Assembly: GCF_016902415.1 (NCBI RefSeq)
Contig: NZ_JACJLV010000011.1
Coordinates: forward strand, 1-64,000
Source: Mordavella massiliensis
GTDB lineage: Bacteria > Bacillota > Clostridia > Lachnospirales > Lachnospiraceae
Direction: 5' to 3'
DNA: 64,000 nucleotides
Each line of letters opens with the position of its first letter. Positions within the stretch are counted from its first letter, which is position 1. A program made the translations under genes and the position numbers. This document shows positions 1 through 7,675 of this stretch, piece by piece. The notes beneath the pieces were generated by a model, which was given only the letters and a program-made list of their open reading frames with translations, ran no database searches and had not been told where the DNA came from.

Positions 1-387
1 GAAGATTTACAACAGGTACTGGGCATGTTAAAATATAGGGGCAGAAGGAAGGAGCTGCAGGGATATATACAAAAGAACGAAAAGTATTTCAGCAGTGTAG
101 ATGCGGAGACTTATCAGGCGCTGTGCAGCTTTTTGAATATGGAAAATGGGATAAAAGAGGTGGAAGCGATGCAGAAGGAGGAGCGTGTGAATATGTGTCA
201 GGCATTGGAAGAATGGTATCAGGATGCGTTAAAAGAAGGTAGAGAAGCCGGACTGGCAGAAGGCAGAGAATCTGGAGTAGCCTTGGCAAAGAAGGTTTTC
301 CGTTTGTCAGCAGAAGGCTGTACGGAGGCGGAGATTGCAGCGGAGACTGGAATATCGCCAGATGAGGTGCAGAAAATTTTGAAGTAG
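1..387 (+). CDS. Rpn / PD-(D/E)XK nuclease-transposase family protein, C-terminal part
   Basis: The reading frame is open from the first base, so the gene begins outside the window and only about 128 residues are visible. An ATG at 25 exists but has no ribosome binding site, and the frame upstream of it reads on without a stop. The fragment contains the helical region typical of the C-terminal half of Rpn-type recombination-promoting nucleases, then a repeated charged EGREAGLAEGRESG stretch and a short helix-turn-helix-like end (EIAAETGISPDEVQKIL). The nuclease core with the catalytic residues is not in view, so activity cannot be judged. These genes are usually multicopy and mobile-like in Clostridia. 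Family call is from resemblance to known C-termini. Confidence 0.7.
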   Translation, partial: EDLQQVLGMLKYRGRRKELQGYIQKNEKYFSSVDAETYQALCSFLNMENGIKEVEAMQKEERVNMCQALEEWYQDALKEGREAGLAEGRESGVALAKKVFRLSAEGCTEAEIAAETGISPDEVQKILK

Positions 388-444
388 ATTATAGATGAAC
401 AAAGATTAGAAAGGGGCTGTCGGGAAATAGATAGTCCAAAACAG

Positions 445-478
445 GGGCAGTTGTGACTCAAGCGAGTCACAACTGCCC
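445..478. repeat. Perfect 15-bp inverted repeat between convergent genes
   Basis: Arms at 445-459 and 464-478 are perfectly complementary around a 4-base loop (AAGC). The hairpin lies between the end of the Rpn-family gene and the end of the tRNA transcription unit. Neither side has a clean run of Ts, so it is not a textbook intrinsic terminator. It may be a bidirectional 3'-end structure or a repeated palindromic element. Confidence 0.6.
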
Positions 479-481
479 TTG

Positions 482-503
482 AAAAAAATCGGTATTGACC
501 GAT
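482..503 (-). terminator. Intrinsic terminator of tRNA-Thr
   Basis: On the minus strand a 6-bp stem (ATCGGT/ACCGAT, 4-base loop) is followed directly by seven Ts, about 13 bases past the tRNA 3' end. Confidence 0.75.
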
Positions 504-515
504 GTCCCTTTTTTA

Positions 516-588
516 AGCTGGAAATCGGACTTGAACCGACGACCCCTTCATTACGAGTGAAGTGCTCTACCGACTGAGCTATTCCAGC
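516..588 (-). tRNA. tRNA-Thr (anticodon CGT)
   Basis: Minus-strand cloverleaf of 73 nt. The acceptor stem is GCTGGAA/TTCCAGC. The D arm contains AGCTCAGTCGGTAGAGC, the anticodon stem is CTTCA/TGAAG around loop CTCGTAA, and the T arm has GTTCAAGTCC. Loop position 34-36 reads CGT, decoding ACG threonine codons. The discriminator base is T, as usual for Gram-positive tRNA-Thr. CCA is not encoded. A promoter lies just upstream and a terminator just downstream, so it is probably transcribed alone. Confidence 0.95.
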
Positions 589-625
589 GAAAGATAAAGC
601 GGTCTGTTTATCAACCGCAAATAAT

Positions 626-653
626 ATTATAGCGGATTTCTGGATTATTGCAA
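626..653 (-). promoter_or_regulatory. Promoter of tRNA-Thr
   Basis: Minus strand TTGCAA (648-653), 16-base spacer, TATAAT (626-631), about 38 bases upstream of the mature tRNA 5' end. Also close to the 3' end of the ABC permease gene, which reads in the same direction. Confidence 0.7.
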
Positions 654-705
654 GAACTTTTTTGAATTATAGAGAATTTGCCGGCTGATATTTGCCGGAG
701 CGGTT

Positions 706-1503
706 TTAATACCGCTTCCGGCACCAGCGTTCCAGCAGGCTGATCAGGGCGTACAGCGCCATGGCCATGATGCACAGGAGCACAATGGACATCAGGAGCC
801 AATCCATTTTAAAGACCTGGCTGGAATAGATGATCAGATATCCCAGTCCGTTTCTGGCAGCCAGAAATTCGCCGATGATCACGCCCACCAGGCAGAGGCC
901 GATGTTGACCTTCATGTTGCTGAGAATGGCAGGTACGCTGCTGGGAAGCACAACCTTTGCAAGCGCATGGAAGCGGCTGCCGCCCAGGGTGTAGATCAGC
1001 TTGATCTTTCCCGGGTCCACGGTGGTAAAGCTGGTATAAAGATTCAGGATGCTCCCGAAGATGGCTACCGACATGCCGGCCACGATGATGGTAGTCTTTG
1101 TTGCACCGAGCCATACGATCAGTAAAGGCGCCAGAGCGGATTTGGGCAGGCTGTTTAAGACCACCAGGTAAGGATCCAGGATCTCGGAAAGCTTTCTGCT
1201 GAACCACAGAGCCGTGGCGGACAGGATCCCGGTTACGGTTACAAGAAAAAAGCTCATCAGCGTCTCAAATAAGGTTACGCCGGTATGGAGAAAGATCGTG
1301 CCGTCCCGGGTCATTTCCAGAAAGCACAGGGCGATCCTGGAAGGACTGCTGAAGATAAATGAATCAATGATCCCCGCTGTTGCGGTAAACTCCCAGAGGA
1401 GAAGAAAGCCAAGGAGGATCAGGACTCTGGAAATGCAGACAATGCGCCGGTGCTTCCGGTGGAGCCGCAGATAGTTCTGCTGACTTGCGGAGAGTTCATG
1501 CAT
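706..1503 (-). CDS. ABC transporter permease, nitrate/sulfonate/taurine (SsuC/TauC) type
   Basis: Integral-membrane subunit of an importer, 265 residues, about six membrane segments, with the BPD_transp_1 fold. The cytoplasmic EAA-type coupling loop is seen as TLGGSRFHALAKVVLPSSVPAI, and the C-terminal IIGEFLAARNGLGYLI stretch is characteristic of SsuC/TauC/ThiX-like permeases. It overlaps the upstream ATPase gene by 8 bases, so the two are translationally coupled. No periplasmic-type substrate-binding protein lies in the window, so the substrate (sulfonate, thiamine pyrimidine precursor, other) cannot be assigned. No TPP riboswitch is visible upstream, which argues weakly against a thiamine-precursor role. 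Confidence 0.88.
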   Translation of the reverse strand: MHELSASQQNYLRLHRKHRRIVCISRVLILLGFLLLWEFTATAGIIDSFIFSSPSRIALCFLEMTRDGTIFLHTGVTLFETLMSFFLVTVTGILSATALWFSRKLSEILDPYLVVLNSLPKSALAPLLIVWLGATKTTIIVAGMSVAIFGSILNLYTSFTTVDPGKIKLIYTLGGSRFHALAKVVLPSSVPAILSNMKVNIGLCLVGVIIGEFLAARNGLGYLIIYSSQVFKMDWLLMSIVLLCIMAMALYALISLLERWCRKRY

Positions 1504-2263
1504 GGGAATTCAGCTCCTTCCAGATCAGTTGAAAATACGTCTTAAACTCCGGGGCGTTTCTGCGGTGTAAAGGGGTGTCGTCTTTGAGGTCAAAGACCAG
1601 GGGGATGGTCTGCAGGATGGAGGCGGGACGGCCGGAGAGGATGATCACCCGGTCCGCCAGGGAAATTGCTTCGGAAAGATCGTGGGTAACGAGGACCGCA
1701 GATTTTTCTTCCCGCCGCAGGATCTGGCCGATATCATCTCCTACATGAAGCCTGGTCTGGTAATCCAGGGCGGAAAACGGCTCATCCAGAAGCAGAAGAT
1801 CCGGTTCCAGGACCAGGGTGCGTATCAGAGCCGCCCGCTGGCGCATGCCGCCGGAGAGTTCGGAAGGTCTGGCGTTCTTGAACTGCCCGAGGCCGTAGAA
1901 GTCCAGAAGGTCGATGGCGCGCTGTCTGGTTTTTGCCGTCATCATGTGCTGGATCTCCAGTCCCAGTACGACGTTGTGATAAATGGTGCGCCATTCAAAC
2001 AGCTCGTCGTGCTGCAGCATGTAGCCGACATTGGTGGTGCTTTCCGTCACCTCTTTTCCATTGATGCGGATCCGGCCTTTTTCCGGCGTAAGCAGGCCGG
2101 CGATCAAGGACAGCAGTGTGGTCTTGCCGCAGCCGGACGGTCCCACCACGGCGATAAATTCTCCTTTTTCTACAGCAAAAGAAATGTCAGACAGGGCAGG
2201 TGTTTCCCCGTCCAGTGTATGGTAAGAATAGCAGACATGTTTCAACTCTAATACCTGGTCCAT
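1496..2263 (-). CDS. ABC transporter ATP-binding protein, SsuB/TauB type
   Basis: Energy-coupling ATPase of the same importer as the overlapping permease. Visible motifs: Walker A GPSGCGKTT, Q-loop in MLQHDELFEW, signature LSGGMRQRAALIRTL, Walker B LLLLDEPFSALD and switch His in VLVTHDLSEA. The start is placed at the ATG at 2263 because GGAGG precedes it by 8 bases. The frame stays open 29 codons further upstream, but that part lacks a ribosome binding site and family similarity. Length of 255 residues is normal for SsuB/TauB proteins. The gene overlaps the permease start by 8 bases. Confidence 0.92.
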   Translation of the reverse strand: MDQVLELKHVCYSYHTLDGETPALSDISFAVEKGEFIAVVGPSGCGKTTLLSLIAGLLTPEKGRIRINGKEVTESTTNVGYMLQHDELFEWRTIYHNVVLGLEIQHMMTAKTRQRAIDLLDFYGLGQFKNARPSELSGGMRQRAALIRTLVLEPDLLLLDEPFSALDYQTRLHVGDDIGQILRREEKSAVLVTHDLSEAISLADRVIILSGRPASILQTIPLVFDLKDDTPLHRRNAPEFKTYFQLIWKELNSHA

Positions 2264-2317
2264 AGAAACCTCCGTAAAAAGACTATATCTTATTTTATGC
2301 AGATATGGCATGTTTCG

Positions 2318-2331
2318 TGCCGGAACCGGCA
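2318..2331. promoter_or_regulatory. Short inverted repeat between divergent units, possible operator
   Basis: TGCCGG-AA-CCGGCA lies in the divergent region between the ABC importer genes (minus) and queH (plus), upstream of the queH promoter. A 6-bp-arm dyad can occur by chance, so a regulatory role is only a suggestion. Confidence 0.25.
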
Positions 2332-2350
2332 TTTTCCCGGCGGATTGCAC

Positions 2351-2379
2351 TTGTCAGAATCTGCGGAAACGGGTATAAT
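2351..2379 (+). promoter_or_regulatory. Promoter of the queH-argH-asd unit
   Basis: TTGTCA (2351-2356), 17-base spacer, TATAAT (2374-2379), about 40 bases upstream of the queH start. Closest match to a vegetative promoter in this gap. Confidence 0.7.
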
Positions 2380-2418
2380 TCAAGAGTAACGCTAGAAACC
2401 TTAAGGAGAATGAGTTGG

Positions 2419-3033
2419 ATGAATTATCAAAAAGAGCTGGATAAGCTTCTGGCGCGTCTGTCGGAAGAGGAAAAGACGCCCGGTCTTCTGCTTCACAGCT
2501 GCTGCGCGCCCTGCAGCAGTTACGTGCTGGAATATCTCAGCCAGTATTTTTGTATCACGGTTTTTTATTACAATCCCAATATTTTTCCTGAAAGTGAATA
2601 TACCAAGAGGATACTGGAACAGCAGACGCTGATCAGCCGGATGCGGGTCAAACATCCGGTGTCGTTTATCGCGGGGCCTTATGATAAGGACCGGTTCTAT
2701 CAGATGGCTGCGGGACTGGAAGATGCAAAAGAGGGCGGAGCGCGCTGTATGAAATGTTATGAGCTGCGGCTTCGGGAGGCTGCGGAAGTGGCAAAAGCCG
2801 GCGGCTTTGATTATTTCACCACCACGCTGACCATCAGTCCCTTAAAGAATGCGGCCTGGTTAAATGAGATCGGCTTAAGGCTTGCGAAGGAGTACGGCGT
2901 CAGCTATCTGGTATCGGATTTTAAGAAAAAGAACGGCTACAAACGCTCGATCGAGCTGTCAAAGGAATACGGGCTGTACCGGCAGGACTATTGTGGCTGT
3001 GAATTTTCCATGCGGGAACGAGAAAGGAAGTAG
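2419..3033 (+). CDS. queH: Epoxyqueuosine reductase QueH
   Basis: Reduces epoxyqueuosine to queuosine in tRNA wobble positions, the non-cobalamin alternative to QueG. The 204-residue protein carries the full QueH cysteine set: CCAPC at residues 28-32, CMKC in the middle and CGC near the C terminus (YCGCEF). These bind an Fe-S cluster plus a second metal in the known family structure. Start: ATG at 2419 sits 10 bases after AAGGAG; the ATG at 2410 is too close to that site. It ends 4 bases before argH, so the two are very probably co-transcribed although their functions are unrelated. Confidence 0.93.
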   Translation: MNYQKELDKLLARLSEEEKTPGLLLHSCCAPCSSYVLEYLSQYFCITVFYYNPNIFPESEYTKRILEQQTLISRMRVKHPVSFIAGPYDKDRFYQMAAGLEDAKEGGARCMKCYELRLREAAEVAKAGGFDYFTTTLTISPLKNAAWLNEIGLRLAKEYGVSYLVSDFKKKNGYKRSIELSKEYGLYRQDYCGCEFSMRERERK

Positions 3034-3037
3034 AGAG

Positions 3038-4417
3038 ATGGCACAATTATGGGGCGGCCGTTTTACCAAAGAAACGGATCAGTTAGTATATGATTTTAAC
3101 GCGTCGATCCGGTTTGACCGGAGACTGTACGCAGAGGATATCCGCGGGAGCATTGCCCATGTGATGATGCTGGCCAGGCAGAACATTCTGACCGAGGCGG
3201 AGAAAGAGGATATCATAGAAGGTCTGGAAGGGATCTTAAGCGATGTGGAAAACGGGAAACTTTCCATTTCCGAGAAATACGAAGATATCCACAGTTTTGT
3301 AGAGGCGACGCTGATCGAACGGATCGGAGAGCCGGGAAAGAAGCTGCATACCGGAAGAAGCCGCAACGACCAGGTGGCTCTGGATATGAAGATGTATGTA
3401 AGAAGCGAGGTCCGCAAGCTGGACGACCTTCTGCGGGATCTTCTGCAGGTGCTTCTGTCCACAATGGAGGAGAACCTGGAGACTTACATGCCGGGATTTA
3501 CCCATCTGCAGAAGGCGCAGCCTGTCACACTGGCCCACCATCTGGGCGCGTATTTTGAAATGTTCAAGCGGGATCATGAGAGACTCAGGGATCTTGAGAA
3601 GCGGATGAATACCTGCCCGCTGGGATCCGGGGCTCTGGCCGGGACCACTTATCCCCTGGATCGGCAGTACACGGCGTCTTTGCTTGGCTTTGACGGGCCG
3701 ACTTTGAACAGTATGGACGGTGTTTCTGACAGGGACTACATTGTGGAACTGTTGTCGGATCTGTCCCTGATCATGATGCATCTGAGCCGGTTCTCAGAAG
3801 AGGTGATCATCTGGAATTCCAATGAATATCAGTTTGTGGAGATTGATGATGCATACAGCACCGGCAGCAGTATCATGCCGCAGAAAAAGAATCCGGATAT
3901 CGCGGAACTGGTCAGAGGTAAGACGGGACGGGTCTACGGGGCGCTGAATGCGCTTCTGGTATCTATGAAAGGCATTCCGCTGGCATATAATAAAGATATG
4001 CAGGAAGACAAGGAGTGGGCGTTTGACGCCATTGACACGGCCAGACACTGCCTGACGCTGTTTACCGGCATGCTGGAAACCATGCAGTATCACAAGGACC
4101 GGATGGAAGAGAGCGCCAGACATGGATTTACCAATGCCACGGATGTGGCGGACTATCTGGTAAACCACGGCGTCGCTTTCAGGGACGCCCACGGGATCGT
4201 AGGACGGCTGGTTCTTCTGTGTATTGAGAAGAACATCGCCCTGGATGATCTTCCGCTGGAAGAGTACCGGAAGATCTCCGATGTATTTGAAGAAGACATT
4301 TATGAGGCGATCAGCCTGAAGACCTGTGTGAACCGGAGAGTGACCACAGGAGCTCCGGGAAAAGAAGCGATGGAACAGGTTCTGGAGATCTACCGGACCT
4401 ATCTGGAAGAGAATTAA
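3038..4417 (+). CDS. argH: Argininosuccinate lyase
   Basis: Last step of arginine biosynthesis: splits argininosuccinate into arginine and fumarate. It is a cytoplasmic tetramer of the fumarase/aspartase superfamily. The 459-residue length is normal. Visible landmarks are the N-terminal LWGGRF, the HTGRSRNDQVA motif and the superfamily signature GSSIMPQKKNPD (about residues 276-287, with the mobile-loop catalytic serine). The ATG at 3038 follows AAGGAAG; the frame is open far upstream into queH, but that part is only out-of-frame overlap. argG is not adjacent, so the pathway is scattered here. Confidence 0.97.
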   Translation: MAQLWGGRFTKETDQLVYDFNASIRFDRRLYAEDIRGSIAHVMMLARQNILTEAEKEDIIEGLEGILSDVENGKLSISEKYEDIHSFVEATLIERIGEPGKKLHTGRSRNDQVALDMKMYVRSEVRKLDDLLRDLLQVLLSTMEENLETYMPGFTHLQKAQPVTLAHHLGAYFEMFKRDHERLRDLEKRMNTCPLGSGALAGTTYPLDRQYTASLLGFDGPTLNSMDGVSDRDYIVELLSDLSLIMMHLSRFSEEVIIWNSNEYQFVEIDDAYSTGSSIMPQKKNPDIAELVRGKTGRVYGALNALLVSMKGIPLAYNKDMQEDKEWAFDAIDTARHCLTLFTGMLETMQYHKDRMEESARHGFTNATDVADYLVNHGVAFRDAHGIVGRLVLLCIEKNIALDDLPLEEYRKISDVFEEDIYEAISLKTCVNRRVTTGAPGKEAMEQVLEIYRTYLEEN

Positions 4418-4436
4418 GAAGAAGGAGTGAGTGCAA

Positions 4437-5522
4437 ATGGATCAGAAATTAAGAGTCGGAATTTTAGGAGCAACAGGTATGGTAGGACAGAGATTTATTT
4501 CTCTTCTGGAGAACCATCCCTGGTTTGAGGTGGTAACAGTGGCTGCGAGCCCCCGTTCCGCAGGAAAGACGTATGAGGAGGCTGTAGGCGGACGGTGGAA
4601 AATGACCACTCCGATGCCGGAGGCAGTAAAGAACCTGATCGTTCATAATGTAAATGAAGTGGAAGAAGTGGCAAAGACAGTAGACTTTGTATTCAGTGCG
4701 GTTGATATGAGCAAGGATGAGATCCGGGCCATTGAAGAGGCTTATGCAAAGACAGAGACTCCGGTGATGTCCAACAACAGCGCGCACCGCTGGACGCCGG
4801 ACGTGCCGATGGTGATCCCGGAGATCAATATCGATCATTTTGACGTGATTGCCGACCAGAAGAAGAGACTGGGAACGACCAGAGGATTTATCGCTGTAAA
4901 GCCGAACTGCTCAATCCAGAGCTATGCGCCCTGTCTGGCAGCATGGAAGGAATTCGAACCCACAGAAGTGGTTGCAACTACATATCAGGCGATCTCCGGA
5001 GCAGGCAAGACTTTTAAGGACTGGCCGGAGATGGTGGAAAATATCATCCCCTATATCGGCGGAGAAGAGGAAAAGAGCGAACAGGAGCCGCTGCGGGTGC
5101 TGGGCCATATTGAGAACGGCCAGATCGTAAAGGCACAGGGACCGAAGATCACCTGCCAGTGCGTGCGCGTTCCGGTGCTGAACGGCCATACGGCGGCAGT
5201 GTTTATCCGTTTTGCGAAAAAGCCGTCAAAAGAAGAACTGATCGAGAAACTTACCAGCTACCGGGGATTCCCGCAGGAGGCAAAGCTTCCAAGCGCGCCG
5301 GAGCAGTTCATCCGCTACATGGAAGAGGATGACCGTCCGCAGGTAAATCTGGACGTGGATTACGAACACGGCATGGGAGTTTCCATCGGACGTCTCCGGG
5401 AAGACAGCATTTACGATTATAAATTTATCGGCCTTTCCCACAATACGATCCGCGGCGCGGCCGGCGGAGCAGTCCTGTGCGCGGAGGCCCTGACAGCCAA
5501 AGGTTATATTCAGGCAAAATAG
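4437..5522 (+). CDS. asd: Aspartate-semialdehyde dehydrogenase (archaeal/fungal-type)
   Basis: Makes aspartate semialdehyde from aspartyl phosphate with NADPH, feeding lysine/diaminopimelate, threonine and methionine synthesis. The N-terminal GILGATGMVGQ is the dinucleotide-binding turn. The active-site cysteine is C158 in KPNCSIQ. The 361-residue length and the SNNSAHRW motif match the archaeal/fungal-like branch rather than the shorter classical bacterial one. ATG at 4437 is preferred over GTG at 4431 because GAAGGAG lies 9 bases before the ATG. It follows argH by 19 bases and precedes ppk by 16, giving one run of genes. Confidence 0.95.
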   Translation: MDQKLRVGILGATGMVGQRFISLLENHPWFEVVTVAASPRSAGKTYEEAVGGRWKMTTPMPEAVKNLIVHNVNEVEEVAKTVDFVFSAVDMSKDEIRAIEEAYAKTETPVMSNNSAHRWTPDVPMVIPEINIDHFDVIADQKKRLGTTRGFIAVKPNCSIQSYAPCLAAWKEFEPTEVVATTYQAISGAGKTFKDWPEMVENIIPYIGGEEEKSEQEPLRVLGHIENGQIVKAQGPKITCQCVRVPVLNGHTAAVFIRFAKKPSKEELIEKLTSYRGFPQEAKLPSAPEQFIRYMEEDDRPQVNLDVDYEHGMGVSIGRLREDSIYDYKFIGLSHNTIRGAAGGAVLCAEALTAKGYIQAK

Positions 5523-5538
5523 CCATAAAGGAGTTCAC

Positions 5539-7656
5539 ATGGGAACAGAACAAATGAATTATACACAGAACAGGGAGCTTTCCTGGCTGAAGTTTAATCA
5601 GCGGGTCCTGGAGGAAGCCAGGGATGAAACAGTACCGCTGCTGGAACGCATGAAGTTTGTGGCCATCTTTACCAGCAATCTGGATGAATTTTTCATGATC
5701 CGGGTGGGCAGTCTTTTTGACATGGCGCACACAGATGCGGATACCAGAGACAGCAGATCCGGGATGACGCCCCGGGAGCAGCTGGAGCAGATCTTTGAAG
5801 CAGCGGCGCCTCTTTATAAAGAAAGAGACAAGACCTACGCGGAGATCAAGAAGCAGTTAAGCCCATACGGCATCTGCGGGCTGGATTATAAGGAATTAGA
5901 GCAGCAGGAGAAGAAATATGTAAAAAAATATTTCAAAGAACAGATCCTGCCGGTGCTGTCTCCGCAGATCGTGGACGCGAACCATCCGTTCCCCCATCTG
6001 TTGAATAAAGAGATTTATGTAACTGCAAATCTTACCCAGAAAAACAAGGGTTCCAAGGAGGTCCACACCCTGGGCCTTGTCCCGGTTCCCCAGTTTATCT
6101 CGGATATTTTGTACCTTCCGGGACATGACATCCGTTATATCCGGATGGAAAAGGTGATCATGGAGTATCTGAACCTGGTCTTTGACCAGTATGAGGTGTC
6201 CGAGGCGAACTATATCTGCGTGACCAGAAATGCGGACATTGCGCCGGACGACGAGTCCCTGGAGGTGACGGAGGATTTCCGCTACCTGATGAAGGAGACG
6301 CTCCACAAACGGCGCCGGATGGCGGTGGTAAGGCTGGAGACTGCAGAAAAGCTGAAACCGGAGATGGAAAAGTATTTCTGTGAGAAATTTAAGATTTCTC
6401 CGAAACAGATCTTCCGTACCAGGATGCCCATGAAGCTCTCCTATATCTTTTCGATCGCGGGAGACCTGCCGGATTCCATGAAGCGGTCTTTGGTTTACCC
6501 GCCCTTTGTGCCCCAGGATTCCTGCCATGTGCAGGACGGCAGCATGATGAAGCAGATCCGTAAGAAGGATATCCTTCTGTTTTATCCATATGAGAGTATG
6601 AATCCGTTCCTGCGGCTGATCAAGGAGGCGGCTTACGATCCCAATGTACTGACTATCAAGATCACCATTTACCGTCTGGCCAGGAAGGCAAGACTGGTGG
6701 AATACCTCTGCGCCGCGGCGGAAAATGGCAAGGAGGTTACGGTTCTTATTGAACTGCGGGCCCGGTTTGATGAACAGAATAACATCGAGTGGTCGGAGCG
6801 GATGGAGGAAGCCGGTATCCGGGTGATCTATGGAATGGAGGGCTACAAGGTCCATTCCAAGATCTGTCTGATCACCAGCCGGAACCGGAACGATATCCAG
6901 TATATCACGCAGATCGGAACCGGGAATTATAATGAAAAGACAGCGGCCATGTACACAGATCTTTCGCTGATGACGGCGGATCCACAGATTGGCCGGGACG
7001 CGGCGGAATTCTTTAAAAACATGTCGATCGGCAATCTGAACGGAGTTTATCAGAACCTGATCGTGTCGCCTACGTCACTGAAGCCCAATATCCTTCGTCT
7101 GATTGATGAGGAGATTGCCAAAGGCGAGAACGGGCGGATCGTGATGAAGATGAATTCTCTGACGGATGTGGATTTCATCGAGAAGATCTCAAAGGCTTCC
7201 TGTGCAGGCGTCAAGATCGATCTGATCGTCCGGGGCATCTGCTGCATCCTTCCGGGCATTCCGGGCTATACCGAGAATATCCGGGTAATGAGCATTGTAG
7301 GAAGATATCTGGAGCATCCCAGGATCTTCTGCTTCGGGACAGGGGCAGAACAGAAGATCTACATCGGTTCCGCTGATATGATGACGCGGAATACAGAGAA
7401 GCGGGTGGAGGTGGCCTGTCCGATCCTGGACAAAGACATCCGAAACCAGATCAATCACTACATGAAAGTCATGCTCAGTGATAATGTAAAAGCCAGGGTG
7501 CTGCAAAGCGACGGCACCTACAGAAAGAAAAAGGCGTCCCAGCCCTTCATAGATTCCCAGGCAGTATTTATGGAGGAAGCGCTGCACGCAAAGAAGGAAG
7601 CTCCGGAGAAGAGGGAGAACTTCCTGCAGAAACTGGCAGGCCTTTTTCGCGGATAA
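5539..7656 (+). CDS. ppk1: Polyphosphate kinase (PPK1)
   Basis: Reversibly polymerises the gamma-phosphate of ATP into inorganic polyphosphate. The 705 residues cover the PPK1 N, head, and two phospholipase-D-like C domains. The N-terminal NRELSWLKFNQRVLEEA is diagnostic. The histidine expected to be phosphorylated is H439 in YKVHSKICLI, and the second conserved histidine is H593 in YLEHPRIFCF; both agree with the E. coli enzyme. AAGGAG precedes the ATG. Ending 19 bases before topB suggests co-transcription. No exopolyphosphatase gene is adjacent. Confidence 0.96.
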   Translation: MGTEQMNYTQNRELSWLKFNQRVLEEARDETVPLLERMKFVAIFTSNLDEFFMIRVGSLFDMAHTDADTRDSRSGMTPREQLEQIFEAAAPLYKERDKTYAEIKKQLSPYGICGLDYKELEQQEKKYVKKYFKEQILPVLSPQIVDANHPFPHLLNKEIYVTANLTQKNKGSKEVHTLGLVPVPQFISDILYLPGHDIRYIRMEKVIMEYLNLVFDQYEVSEANYICVTRNADIAPDDESLEVTEDFRYLMKETLHKRRRMAVVRLETAEKLKPEMEKYFCEKFKISPKQIFRTRMPMKLSYIFSIAGDLPDSMKRSLVYPPFVPQDSCHVQDGSMMKQIRKKDILLFYPYESMNPFLRLIKEAAYDPNVLTIKITIYRLARKARLVEYLCAAAENGKEVTVLIELRARFDEQNNIEWSERMEEAGIRVIYGMEGYKVHSKICLITSRNRNDIQYITQIGTGNYNEKTAAMYTDLSLMTADPQIGRDAAEFFKNMSIGNLNGVYQNLIVSPTSLKPNILRLIDEEIAKGENGRIVMKMNSLTDVDFIEKISKASCAGVKIDLIVRGICCILPGIPGYTENIRVMSIVGRYLEHPRIFCFGTGAEQKIYIGSADMMTRNTEKRVEVACPILDKDIRNQINHYMKVMLSDNVKARVLQSDGTYRKKKASQPFIDSQAVFMEEALHAKKEAPEKRENFLQKLAGLFRG

Positions 7657-7675
7657 AGGAGTATACAGATAATCT

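Noticed and set aside
660-717. Terminator of the SsuC-type permease gene
   Set aside because: Several short GC hairpins (AGCGGT/ACCGCT; CCGGC/GCCGG) overlap the stop codon, but none is followed by a proper T-run on the minus strand.
2264-2350. TPP or SAM riboswitch in front of the SsuBC-type importer genes
   Set aside because: The leader is under 90 bases, and I see no conserved riboswitch core. Only a short inverted repeat is present.
2305-2418. Longer QueH start (36 extra codons)
   Set aside because: The upstream part has no ribosome binding site and overlaps the promoter; the ATG at 2419 has AAGGAG at proper distance.
5896-6855. A 319-codon antisense frame opposite ppk
   Set aside because: Lies fully inside the conserved PPK1 gene, with no family similarity in the translated sequence; treated as a shadow.
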